From: Paenibacillus sp. JNUCC32 | GTDB taxonomy: Bacteria > Bacillota > Bacilli > Paenibacillales > Paenibacillaceae | Reading direction: 5' to 3' | Length of the DNA: 64,000 nucleotides | NCBI RefSeq assembly: GCF_014863545.1 | Contig: NZ_CP062260.1 | Location: 2,232,001-2,296,000 of the forward strand | Shown here: positions 36,293 to 44,334 of the stretch, piece after piece | How the letters are laid out: each line of letters opens with the position of its first letter | Numbering within the stretch: the first letter of the stretch is position 1 | Notes under the pieces: model-generated | What the model was told of the DNA's origin: nothing | Seen by the model: the letters and a program-made list of their open reading frames with translations, nothing else | Database searches by the model: none | Translations under genes and position numbers: made by a program

Positions 36293-37561
36293 ATGAATCT
36301 TGATAAAAAACAATCTCAAAGCTGGAAGGGTAGAACTGCGGCTTTTCTGTTCGGGCAGGGCATCTCACTATTCGGCTCCCAACTTGTACAGATGGCAATC
36401 ATCTGGCATGTGACGCTGGAAACGTCGTCAGGGATTTGGGTTACGATTCTGACATTGGCTTCATTCTTGCCCCAAATGCTGATCTCACCCCTTGCGGGAG
36501 TATGGGCGGATAGATACAACCGCAAATTAATCATGATTCTATCCGATGGGGTTATTGCCATCACAACTCTGCTGCTCGCTCTGTTTATGATGTCGGGTAA
36601 CACCGGCAATGCGGTTCTGCCAGTAATCATTATCGTGTCGGCCATCCGTTCTTTTGGTGCAGGGATTCACTCCCCAGCAATAAACTCTGCCCTTCCGCAA
36701 ATCGTACCCGAGGACAAGCTTTCTCGAATAAACGGATTCAATGGGACGATTCAGTCCATCGTGCAATTTGTTTCCCCTATAGCGGCAGGTGCGATTATGG
36801 CTATCGGTCCGATCTATAACATCCTTTTTATTGACGTTGCGACTGCCATGATCGGAATCAGTATTCTTTCAACTCTAAAAATACCAAAGCATCAGCCCGT
36901 TCCCAAGGCAGAGAAAACATCTGCATTGGAAGAGATGAGAGAAGGGTTCCGCTTCACATGGAATAACAGATTTTTAAGAAAACTGTTCGCGACTTACGGT
37001 CTGTACATTTTCCTGTGTGTTCCTTCGGGGTTCCTCGCGGCCCTCATGATAAAACGAACCTTCGGCGACAATATCATGTTCCTTACTGTGAGTGAAGTGG
37101 TTGGTTTTGCTGGATCCGTGCTTGCTGGCCTACTGCTCGGTGCGACCGGCGGATTTAAGAACAGAGTTAAGACCCTATTCTTGGGGATGCTGGTTTATGG
37201 TGTAACATCACTTGCAATTGGATTCACAAACGTATTTTGGCTCTTTGTAGCACTCATGTTCTTTATCGGCTTTACGATACCGTTCGCTCAAACATCGGTT
37301 TACACCCTGGTGCAGGAAAAGGTCGAACCTTCGATGATGGGCAGGGTCTTCAGCTTGCTGAAGGTCATGTTTAGCGGCTTCATGCCCCTCGGCATGGCCA
37401 TCTTTGGTCCCTTAGCCGATGTTGTTCGAATACAGACCATGGTCATCGTGTGTGCTGTCCCGATTATCCTTCTTGCTATGAATCTCCGCCTGTCTCGAAG
37501 CTTCTATCGAGAGGGAATCCATACTCCGGAAGCTGTAGGGACAGGGGATAATCAAGTGTAA
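36293..37561 (+). CDS. MFS transporter, Mef(A)-like macrolide efflux type
   Basis: A 422-residue exporter with 12 predicted helices. The start (WKGRTAAFLFGQGISLFGSQLVQMAIIWHV) and motif-A loop GVWADRYNRKLIMI are typical of the MefA/YfmO-like group. ATG 36293 follows AGGAGGG; an upstream frame extension has no ribosome site. It is followed by a terminator at 37587. Together with helD and the MerR gene it may form an antibiotic response unit. Confidence 0.85.
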   Translation: MNLDKKQSQSWKGRTAAFLFGQGISLFGSQLVQMAIIWHVTLETSSGIWVTILTLASFLPQMLISPLAGVWADRYNRKLIMILSDGVIAITTLLLALFMMSGNTGNAVLPVIIIVSAIRSFGAGIHSPAINSALPQIVPEDKLSRINGFNGTIQSIVQFVSPIAAGAIMAIGPIYNILFIDVATAMIGISILSTLKIPKHQPVPKAEKTSALEEMREGFRFTWNNRFLRKLFATYGLYIFLCVPSGFLAALMIKRTFGDNIMFLTVSEVVGFAGSVLAGLLLGATGGFKNRVKTLFLGMLVYGVTSLAIGFTNVFWLFVALMFFIGFTIPFAQTSVYTLVQEKVEPSMMGRVFSLLKVMFSGFMPLGMAIFGPLADVVRIQTMVIVCAVPIILLAMNLRLSRSFYREGIHTPEAVGTGDNQV

Positions 37562-37586
37562 TAGCGTACCCCTGTACACACACTTA

Positions 37587-37628
37587 AAAGGCTTCTCCAA
37601 TTATTGTAATAGGGGAAGCCTTTTTGGC
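37587..37628 (+). terminator. Intrinsic terminator after the Mef-like gene
   Basis: AAAAGGCTTCTCC pairs with GGGGAAGCCTTTTT around a 12-base loop. Confidence 0.85.
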
Positions 37629-37815
37629 TTGCAGAAAGCACAAGGAGATGAACTGATTATAAGTTAGCTATTTTGGCAAATAAGTAACGCATGATTACTC
37701 ACACCTACGCAGGAAGGGCTTTGACTCATAACGTCAGACAGTACCATCCACTCCTCCAATTGTTCATCAGACATTGCATTTTGCGATATTTACATGGATA
37801 GAGATATCAAGTAAT

Positions 37816-37840
37816 ATATAAAATGACTGACCGGGTCAGT
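37816..37840 (+). promoter_or_regulatory. Promoter -10 with perfect TetR-type operator
   Basis: A TATAAA-like -10 (37816-37821) is followed by ACTGACCGGGTCAGT (37826-37840), a perfect 7-1-7 palindrome. ACTGACC/GGTCAGT is a common TetR-family operator half-site pair. A TetR gene lies in the same operon (38919), which suggests autoregulation of both genes. Confidence 0.7.
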
Positions 37841-37861
37841 ACTGTAAAAAGGGGGATTACA

Positions 37862-38890
37862 TTGAAAAATCAAATCCATAATAGTCTATATCAAAAAGGA
37901 ATTAACTATGATGCGGGAACCAACTTTAATCCCGGTTCTCTTACACGCAAAATTTGGCGCAAAGATTTATTGGAGCAAGAAATTCGAATCATCAGCGAGC
38001 AGTTGCATTGCAATTCAATTCAAATTTACGGTACAGATATTAACAGATTGATGGAGAGTGCAATAGTTGCCTTAAAAAATGGACTTCACGTCTGGCTTCA
38101 ACCACGTTTAGTTGAAGGCAACCAAGAAGAAACACTGGCACATTTATCGATGGTTGCACAAGCAGCTGAGGAACTTCGGAAGCAATACCAGAACATTGAC
38201 CTAAATATAGGCTGTGAACTTTCTATCTTTTCTTCCGGTATTATGCCGGGAAGCAATTTTGAACAAAGAGCCTCAAAATTGTTCAGTAAATGGTGGTTGC
38301 TGCCCTGGTATAACAAAAAATTGAACGATTATCTTAGAAAAGCGTGCGCAACTGCCAGAGCAAGCTTTAATGGGAAGCTTAGCTATGCAGCGGCACTTTG
38401 GGAACAGGTTGACTGGAAAGAGTTCGATATCGTTGGTTTGAATCTCTATAAGATGTCCTATAACGAATCTAAATACGTGAAGAATTTACGGAAGTTCCAT
38501 CGTTACAATAAGCCCGTTACCATATTTGAATTTGGGTGCTGCACCTTCGAGGGAGCAGATAAGAAGGGGCCTTCGGGGCATGAAATTGTAGATACTACTG
38601 GGACTGTCCCTGAAATAAGAGGCAATGCAGTGAGGAGTGAGAAAGCCCAAGCAAATTACATTTTGGAGCTTCTTCAAATCTATAAACTAGAACATATATA
38701 CGGCGCATTCGTTTATGATTTTATTATGCCCAATAAACCTCATTCTCCAGACCCTCGTTATGATTTGGATATGGGGAGCTATGGTATAATTAAGGTCTAT
38801 CCAGAAGACTCCGATCAGCCTTACTCAAGTGGCTATTGGGAACCTAAAAAAGCTTTTCAAGAGATTTCGGAATTTTATAAAAATAATTAA
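37862..38890 (+). CDS. TIM-barrel protein resembling glycosyl hydrolases
   Basis: A cytoplasmic protein of about 342 residues. GINYDAGTNF near the start, LNIGCELSIF, VDWKEFDIVGLNLYK and the strand-end FEFGCCTFEG suggest a TIM barrel of the GH-like superfamily, with candidate acid/base E in GCELS and nucleophile E in FEFG. Some relatives are labelled abortive phage infection proteins, without experimental meaning. TTG 37862 follows AAGGGGG. It shares an operator and operon with the TetR gene downstream. Confidence 0.7.
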   Translation: MKNQIHNSLYQKGINYDAGTNFNPGSLTRKIWRKDLLEQEIRIISEQLHCNSIQIYGTDINRLMESAIVALKNGLHVWLQPRLVEGNQEETLAHLSMVAQAAEELRKQYQNIDLNIGCELSIFSSGIMPGSNFEQRASKLFSKWWLLPWYNKKLNDYLRKACATARASFNGKLSYAAALWEQVDWKEFDIVGLNLYKMSYNESKYVKNLRKFHRYNKPVTIFEFGCCTFEGADKKGPSGHEIVDTTGTVPEIRGNAVRSEKAQANYILELLQIYKLEHIYGAFVYDFIMPNKPHSPDPRYDLDMGSYGIIKVYPEDSDQPYSSGYWEPKKAFQEISEFYKNN

Positions 38891-38918
38891 ATTCAAATAA
38901 AAGGAGAGGGAGAGTACC

Positions 38919-39512
38919 ATGGCATCACAAGAAGGGAGTAACCCGATTCGCAATGATCGAAGAGAACAAATACTTCGTGCAGCGCTACAAGTCTTCTCGC
39001 GAAAGGGTATCATCGAAACCAAAATGAGTATGGTTGCTGAAAAGGCAAGAATCAGTAAGGGTCTTTTATACAATTATTTTACATCCAAAGACGAACTTTT
39101 CACGACTCTCGTTGAATGGGCGTTAAGCGAATCACATAGAACAATGACTTACGCTTATAAGTTGCCCGGAAAACCGATCGAAAAAATTAGAATCCTTACG
39201 GAAATGATTCTCGCTGAAGGCGACGGAACCTATTTTATGCTTATACACCAGGCACGAACATCTGATGAGACACCTGAGAAGGTGAAAGAGCTCCTAAAAC
39301 AATACTCTATGGATACCTACGTTGATGAATTGCTTCCGATATTCCTAGAAGGGCAGCAAGCAGGCGAAATTATTGATATAGAACCAAGAAAACTTATAGC
39401 TGGATACTTGTCTGTCATCTCCGGCCTTATGCTGTTGGGTATACCAGAAGATGGTCATTTTCAACAACCGGATGCTGATTTGATCTTGCGAATGATAGCA
39501 TCCAATCAGTAA
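38919..39512 (+). CDS. TetR family regulator
   Basis: A 197-residue repressor with helix-turn-helix SMVAEKARISKGLLYNYFTS and a helical C-terminal domain. ATG 38919 follows AAAGGAGAGGGAG, 28 bp after the glycosidase-like gene. It probably binds the perfect palindrome at 37826-37840 and so controls its own operon. Confidence 0.9.
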   Translation: MASQEGSNPIRNDRREQILRAALQVFSRKGIIETKMSMVAEKARISKGLLYNYFTSKDELFTTLVEWALSESHRTMTYAYKLPGKPIEKIRILTEMILAEGDGTYFMLIHQARTSDETPEKVKELLKQYSMDTYVDELLPIFLEGQQAGEIIDIEPRKLIAGYLSVISGLMLLGIPEDGHFQQPDADLILRMIASNQ

Positions 39513-39683
39513 GTACAGTTACAAACAGTGAAATATTGCCGATTGTTGGCAATGGATGAAAAGATGGCTCAAGGTGATCAAACCTGCTGACCTGCATACG
39601 GTTTCCACCCGCTATTGGGTGGAGGGATCGGTTGACCAATAAGACCATTCCGATAACATTGAGATGTTCAGGCGGGGTGGAGT

Positions 39684-39974
39684 TGTCGGGTGACAAAAAC
39701 ATATTAACATTAGAAGCCGCTGATAATGCGGCTTTTTATATTTATGTTATCAAGTTTGTCAAAACACAATGACAAGTCGGCACCGAGCCATGGACAAGAA
39801 CTTGTACCGATTGCCGTAATGGACAAGAACATGAGCCGATTACCGATTAGATAAGTATCTAACTATGTTTCCATGCAAACGCATTAAGCTAACGGGCAGG
39901 ATAGTTAAATAAATTCACGAATACTCTACATATCGAATTATTTACGAAGTTAGTAAATAAGATGTTATACGAAA
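39684..39974 (+). repeat. Family 1 repeat, B/A chimera, with tail and cassette-boundary segment
   Basis: The left half is subtype B (TGTCGGGTGACAAAAACATA, TTAACATTAGAAGCCGC, TTATCAAG), the right half subtype A (GGACAAGAACTTGTACCGAT, GAGCCGATTACCGATTAG). After CATTAAGCTAACGGGCAGGA comes a 65-bp segment ending GATGTTATACGAAA, which recurs at 48400, 57461 and 61705 in front of other genes. The VOC gene starts 43 bp later. Confidence 0.85.
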
Positions 39975-40017
39975 GAACGAAGCTGTCTTGATAAAAACCA
40001 ACCAAAGGAGCATCGAA

Positions 40018-40380
40018 ATGATTAGTCGATTCCATCACGCTCAAATTACAATTCCAAACGGCAAAGAAGATGAGGCGAGAAACTTCTATTGTGGGATCTT
40101 GCAACTGAAGGAAATATTAAAACCAGAATCCTTAGTTGGCAGAGGTGGTTTTTGGGTTCAGGTTGGAGATCAACAGTTACACATTGGAACTGAAGATGGT
40201 GTAAACCGATTATTAACAAAAGCTCATTTAGCTTATGAAGTGAATGACATAAAAGCTATTGAAAAACTACTAACAGACAATGGGATTGAAATTCTGAAAT
40301 CCGTACCTATACCAGGATATGAAAGATTTGAATTCAGGGATCCATTTGGCAACCGAGTAGAGTGTATAAAACCAGTATAA
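40018..40380 (+). CDS. VOC (glyoxalase/bleomycin resistance-like) protein
   Basis: A 120-residue single-unit VOC protein with two beta-alpha-beta3 modules: FHHAQITIPNG, FWVQVGDQQLHIGTE, then HLAYEVND and DPFGNRVECIKP. H (FHHAQ), H (QLHIG), H (KAHLAY) and E (RVECI) are the likely metal-site residues. VOC enzymes act on glyoxal-type or antibiotic substrates; the exact one is unknown. ATG 40018 follows AAAGGAGC. First gene of three consecutive cassette-like units. Confidence 0.87.
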   Translation: MISRFHHAQITIPNGKEDEARNFYCGILQLKEILKPESLVGRGGFWVQVGDQQLHIGTEDGVNRLLTKAHLAYEVNDIKAIEKLLTDNGIEILKSVPIPGYERFEFRDPFGNRVECIKPV

Positions 40381-40467
40381 AAACTAATAAAGACTTAATT
40401 AAAGACTATATAAAAACTATATAAAAGCTGTATAAAGATATTTTCTGGGGCAACTCAAGATTCCTTC

Positions 40468-40660
40468 GTCTAACATTATGTTCATGCATCGGGGGCAAGC
40501 CCCCTAGGTCCGCAAGAAGTAAGAAGTGATAACGAAGAGGAATTTCTGCGCAAGGAAGCAGATTCAGCGGACACACCTGCACTGCCTAACCGCGTCGCGG
40601 GCGGTTCCTTCGGAACCTTAAGGCAGTGAGGCGTCGTGAACACGGAAACGTTACATGAAA
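40468..40660 (+). repeat. Family 3 attC-like imperfect palindrome, copy 1
   Basis: Starts GTCTAACATTATGTTCATGC, which fits the integron R''-type pattern RYYYAAC at GTCTAAC, contains GATTCAGCGGACACACCTGC in its middle, and ends GTCGTGAACACGGAAACG followed by TTACATGAAA. The ends pair imperfectly (TAAC..TTCA[TC]G with CGTGAA..GTTA). The GNAT gene starts 30 bp after it. Confidence 0.75.
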
Positions 40661-40690
40661 TCAATGCTGTTTATTTTGGAGGATCATTCA

Positions 40691-41224
40691 ATGGAGGTTT
40701 ATTTAGAAGCATTATCAGAACAAGATTTTACAACGATCATAGAATGGATAAATCAAAAAGATGAAGATTTCATCGTACAATGGGCAGGTTTAACTTATTC
40801 CTATCCATTAACCATAGAACAATTGAAAGCACATTACAGTAAAGGAATAAATACGATTGAATCGGATGTTTTTATATATAGGATCAAAGAGGCAAAGCAA
40901 TTTGTTGGCACAATACAACTTTGCAGGTTTAATAAAGATCTTGAAGAAGCTGTAATTGGAAGATTTTTAATTGGTGAAACGCAAAATCGAGGAAGAGGAA
41001 TTGGAAGCAAGGCATTAAAGGAAATTGTAAAGATTGGATTTGAACAATTCAGATTAAAGGCAATAAATTTAAACGTATTTGATTTTAATATATCGGCAAT
41101 TAGATGTTACGAGAATATTGGTTTTGAGAAGATGAATCGTAAGGAGAATGTATATCAAGATAAAGCAGGACGCACATGGAATAATATCGAAATGAAATTA
41201 ATTAAAGATAATTTTGTGGGCTAA
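40691..41224 (+). CDS. GNAT family N-acetyltransferase (RimJ/RimL-like)
   Basis: A 177-residue GNAT enzyme: AVIGRFLIGETQNRGRGIGSKAL is the acetyl-CoA pyrophosphate-binding motif A (Q/R-x-x-G-x-G/A), followed by NVFDFNISAIRCYENIGF (motif B). Acceptor unknown. ATG 40691 follows TTGGAGGA; an earlier ATG (40655) lies inside the end of the repeat. Single-gene cassette-like unit between two family 3 repeats. Confidence 0.9.
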   Translation: MEVYLEALSEQDFTTIIEWINQKDEDFIVQWAGLTYSYPLTIEQLKAHYSKGINTIESDVFIYRIKEAKQFVGTIQLCRFNKDLEEAVIGRFLIGETQNRGRGIGSKALKEIVKIGFEQFRLKAINLNVFDFNISAIRCYENIGFEKMNRKENVYQDKAGRTWNNIEMKLIKDNFVG

Positions 41225-41244
41225 TTCGAGAGGGCACTGACATC

Positions 41245-41417
41245 ATGTAACATAATATTCACGCATCGGAGCCTGGCGGCTCCTCGGTCAGTTAGATTTG
41301 ATCGGCAGAAGAGTAGATTCAGCGGACACATCCGCACCGATTAACCGCATCGCGGCCGCAGACCCTGGGGGGCCTTAAGTCGGTGGGACGTCGTGAATAC
41401 GGGAACGTTATATGAAA
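41245..41417 (+). repeat. Family 3 attC-like imperfect palindrome, copy 2
   Basis: Starts ATGTAACATAATATTCACGC, has TCAGCGGACACATCCGCACC in the middle, and ends GACGTCGTGAATACGGGAAC followed by GTTATATGAAA. The outer arms TAAC-N-ATTCACG and CGTGAAT-N-GTTA are inverted. Confidence 0.78.
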
Positions 41418-41527
41418 CCACCCGAAAAACCCAAAGAGCTAAATGAGGAGAGGCCAGACTACCTTAATGGTAATCAACGGTGCGTTATTGCATGCATGGT
41501 TGGCTGATAACAAAGGAGAACAAAACA

Positions 41528-42163
41528 ATGAAAAAATTCATACTCTTTGATCATGATGGTGTACTGGTTGATACTGAATATTGGTATTTTAAAGCGGGAG
41601 AACGCGCTCTGGCTGACATTGGATTTACCTTGGATAAGGATCAATACCTTCGCGACATGACTCAGTCGTTAGGTACTTGGTCACAAGCTAGAGCGGCAGG
41701 TATAAATGAACAGACAATCAGCAAGCAGCGTGAGGTACGCAACGCCTATTATCAGGAATATCTAAGAACAGAAACCATAGAGATTGAAGGCGTAGTTGAA
41801 ACTCTAGCCGAACTGTCAAAGTACGTTCGCATGGCCATCGTGACGACTGCAAAACGTGCGGATTTTGAAATTATTCATGAAAAACGCCTGATCAGACAAT
41901 TCATGGAGTTCATTCTTGTTCGTGAAGACTATGAGCTCACTAAGCCGCACCCTGAACCTTACTTGACCGCTCTAAGGCGGTTCGGCGCTACCAAACAAGA
42001 GACCTTGGTTGTAGAGGATTCAAACAGAGGTTTGAACTCAGCCGTTGCAGCCGGTATCGATTGTGCTATTGTCCATAACGAGTTTACAAAAACGCATGAC
42101 TTTTCACAGGCCAGCTATCGAATCAAGACTTTGATTGAACTAAAGGACATTATTCTATTGTGA
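41528..42163 (+). CDS. HAD family phosphatase (beta-phosphoglucomutase-like)
   Basis: A 211-residue HAD hydrolase. Motif I FDHDGVLVDTE supplies the nucleophile (first D), motif II VTTAKR, motif III K in KPHPEPYL and motif IV VVEDSNRG. The cap insertion after motif I is of the small alpha-helical C1 type. Substrate is probably a sugar or small phosphate. ATG 41528 follows AAAGGAG. Third gene of the VOC-GNAT-HAD run of cassette-like units. Confidence 0.88.
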   Translation: MKKFILFDHDGVLVDTEYWYFKAGERALADIGFTLDKDQYLRDMTQSLGTWSQARAAGINEQTISKQREVRNAYYQEYLRTETIEIEGVVETLAELSKYVRMAIVTTAKRADFEIIHEKRLIRQFMEFILVREDYELTKPHPEPYLTALRRFGATKQETLVVEDSNRGLNSAVAAGIDCAIVHNEFTKTHDFSQASYRIKTLIELKDIILL

Positions 42164-42186
42164 GTTATTCGTGGAAGTCGGGTGGT

Positions 42187-42297
42187 ATCATATAACACTG
42201 CATTCACACTGCTATTCGCTGGCGCGTCCCTTGGTCCGCCCGAGGATTTTCGAGGAAGAGGAGGCAGGCGGACAACCCTGCACTGTCCGATGCTTTC
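42187..42297 (+). repeat. Family 3 attC-like repeat, left part only
   Basis: ATCATATAACACTGCATTCA and internal GGCGGACAACCCTGCACTGT match the start and middle of the other copies; the right end (GTCGTGAA..GTTAT) is missing and the family 1 repeat at 42304 begins instead. Confidence 0.65.
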
Positions 42298-42303
42298 AAA
42301 AAA

Positions 42304-42500
42304 TGTCGAGAGACAAGAACATGGTCTCATAGAAAGTCGCTATATTAGCGGCTTTTTTGCTTTATCGGTACAAGCTCTTGTCCCGAGTCGAGGACAAGAA
42401 TTTGTACCGATTGCCGAAAAGGACAAGAACATAAGCCGATTACCGATTAGATAAGTATCTAACTATATTTCCATGTTCATTGCGATAGTATATTAATAAA
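42304..42500 (+). repeat. Family 1 repeat, subtype A
   Basis: TGTCGAGAGACAAGAACATG, terminator hairpin with GCTATATTAGCGGC and six T, inverted pair with one mismatch per arm, last site GACAAGAACATAAGCCGATT. The tail region is degenerate (ATTGCGATAGTATATTAATA). Confidence 0.85.
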
Positions 42501-42654
42501 TTCCGTCTTTGGCTTTCTTAAATCGACACTTAGAGAGTTGCATGAAACTGAACATAAACGATTTTTTTGGTTAAATATACTAGCATAAATGAATAAAACG
42601 GAATATAATTGAACTATTCATGGTATAAAAATGAATAAACGGGAGGAATAAAGC

Positions 42655-43449
42655 TTGACTAAGGAAGACACCGTGATGTTTGCTGAAGAACGACGGGAAA
42701 AGATCCTAGCATTGCTGAATGAAGAGAAGCGTGTTATGGCCAAAGACTTGGCGGAGAAGTTCCAGGTTTCAATTGATTCGATCAGACGTGACTTCTCCAT
42801 TATGGAAGAGCAAGGATTGCTTAAGAAAACTCACGGTGGTGCAATTCCGTCCGTAAAGGTACGACATGCCCCTCCATTACCAGAAAAACGATACAGTGAA
42901 GGAACACCGCAAGGAAATGCGATTGCCAAACTGGCTGTGTCATATATTCGAGAAAACGACACTGTATTTATTGGTAGCGGTTCATTGTCCTATGTGTTAT
43001 TGAAGCATCTGCCCGATCAAATACCGCTTACAATCGTTACAAACAGCATGCGAGTAGCCGATGTTTTAAAGGAACGTCAGGGGGTTGAAACCTATCTGAT
43101 TGGTGGTCGGGTAAAGCCATCAGGAAATATTACCGACGTACTCGCAAACGAATTCATCCGCCAATTTAAGTTTGATATCAGCTTCGTTACGGGGGGCGGT
43201 ATCTCGGAAGAAGGTATTTTTGTGGCCACGCCTGAAGTAGGGGCATTCGGACGGGCAGTATCGGCTGCATCACGCCGCCGAATTGGGATCGCAACACACC
43301 ATACCCTTGGCAACGAAGGATTTGCAAAGGCTGGACAGATTGAAGATTTAGATCTGTTGGTTACAGATGAGGATGCTGATCCAGTAACTATCCAACGGAT
43401 TCAAGCGTTAGGCATTAAGGTCATCGTGGCTCAGGTAGAGGGTAAATGA
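42655..43449 (+). CDS. DeoR/GlpR family transcriptional regulator
   Basis: A 264-residue regulator. The N-terminal DeoR helix-turn-helix is VMAKDLAEKFQVSIDSIRRD, followed by THGGAIP, and the C-terminal half is a DeoR-type sugar-phosphate sensor (IGSGSLSYVLLKHL, TNSMRVADVL, GGRVKPSGN). TTG 42655 follows GGGAGGA. No sugar operon is adjacent, so its target is not evident. Confidence 0.9.
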   Translation: MTKEDTVMFAEERREKILALLNEEKRVMAKDLAEKFQVSIDSIRRDFSIMEEQGLLKKTHGGAIPSVKVRHAPPLPEKRYSEGTPQGNAIAKLAVSYIRENDTVFIGSGSLSYVLLKHLPDQIPLTIVTNSMRVADVLKERQGVETYLIGGRVKPSGNITDVLANEFIRQFKFDISFVTGGGISEEGIFVATPEVGAFGRAVSAASRRRIGIATHHTLGNEGFAKAGQIEDLDLLVTDEDADPVTIQRIQALGIKVIVAQVEGK

Positions 43450-43500
43450 CTGAACAAATCAGATTATTCACTTTCAAACTAATTGAAGGGTGTGACGACT

Positions 43501-43839
43501 TTGTTCTATAGAAGAAAGTTTTACATTGTAAAAAATGATTTTGTTGAAATCTTAAACACACATTTTAATGAAACTAATTTACCTAATCAGATTAAGCATG
43601 GAGCTCGATTGTTAGGAAGGTGGATGACACCTACGAATAATTCGACTACAGAAATTTTTGCTATTTGGGAATATGACAGCTTTGAGAAGTACGAAGAAAT
43701 AGAAGCAAATGTCAGGAGTGATAGTGAGCACCTTAAACGTATAAGTAATTGGTATGAAAAAAATGGCGGTAGAGATTATGTATACAAGGAGTATATTTTA
43801 GAAGTGAGGAATGAGCAGTTAATATCAACAATATTATAG
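43501..43839 (+). CDS. NIPSNAP family protein
   Basis: A small protein of about 112 residues (FYRRKFYIVKNDFVEILN, ARLLGRWMTP, IFAIWEYDSFEKYEEIEA) with the dimeric alpha/beta-barrel ferredoxin-like fold of NIPSNAP proteins. Biochemical role unknown. TTG 43501 is used (GAAGGG at 43485-43490); a TTG at 43483 is in frame but lies in the ribosome site. It is followed by a double family 1 repeat. Confidence 0.75.
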   Translation: MFYRRKFYIVKNDFVEILNTHFNETNLPNQIKHGARLLGRWMTPTNNSTTEIFAIWEYDSFEKYEEIEANVRSDSEHLKRISNWYEKNGGRDYVYKEYILEVRNEQLISTIL

Positions 43840-43893
43840 TAAGGATGTTCAATATAGATTAATTTGGAGCAGTTAGCCACAGTATTCAAAGAA

Positions 43894-43933
43894 TGTCGGG
43901 GGACAAGAACATAATCCCATTAAAGTCGCTATT
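43894..43933 (+). repeat. Family 1 repeat, left end only (subtype A)
   Basis: TGTCGGGGGACAAGAACATA, then AATCCCATTAAAGTCGCTAT, cut after 40 bp by the start of the next copy. Confidence 0.8.
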
Positions 43934-44128
43934 TGTCGGGGGACAAAAACATAGTAACATTAGAAGCCGCTAATTAAGCGGCTTTTTATTTTTTATGTTA
44001 TCAAGTTCTTGTCAAAACACAATGGCAAGAACTTGATAACATTCCCGACTGATGACAAGAACATGGTTACATTCCCGATATGATTTCATCGACGGCGGCG
44101 GATACCCTTTAACTAACGGGCTGGTTAA
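43934..44128 (+). repeat. Family 1 repeat, subtype B, complete
   Basis: TGTCGGGGGACAAAAACATA, GTAACATTAGAAGCCGC hairpin, inverted pair ATGTTATCAAGTTCTTGTC / GCAAGAACTTGATAACATT, last site GACAAGAACATGGTTACATT and tail TTAACTAACGGGCTGG. Compared with subtype A, every site carries (A/G)TAACATT- or GTTACATT-like right halves in place of CCGATT-like ones. Confidence 0.87.
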
Positions 44129-44334
44129 ACCATTTATTATAAGTAATCTTTCCATTGACTGTTAAAACTTGGATGGTTATGATTACAGTGTAAAAAATGC
44201 TTCTTGGAAGTGAGGCTTACGTATGTCACCAGGTATACATTTTATTAAATTGAGGTAACAGAAGGCCAGCAGAAAATAAGCTCTATCGAGAGATGAATAG
44301 TTCAATCACGACTCGATTTACCCAAGGAGAACCC

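Noticed and set aside
37660..37780. Minus-strand frame beginning MSDEQLEEWM before the glycosidase-like gene
   Set aside because: Looks protein-like for ~35 codons, but has no family match and no clear ribosome site; left unannotated.
40468..41417. Family 3 repeats as small structured RNAs or riboswitches for the downstream genes
   Set aside because: The genes behind them are unrelated, the boundary is sharp at GTTAY, and partial copies lie at gene ends; a recombination site explains more. Not excluded.
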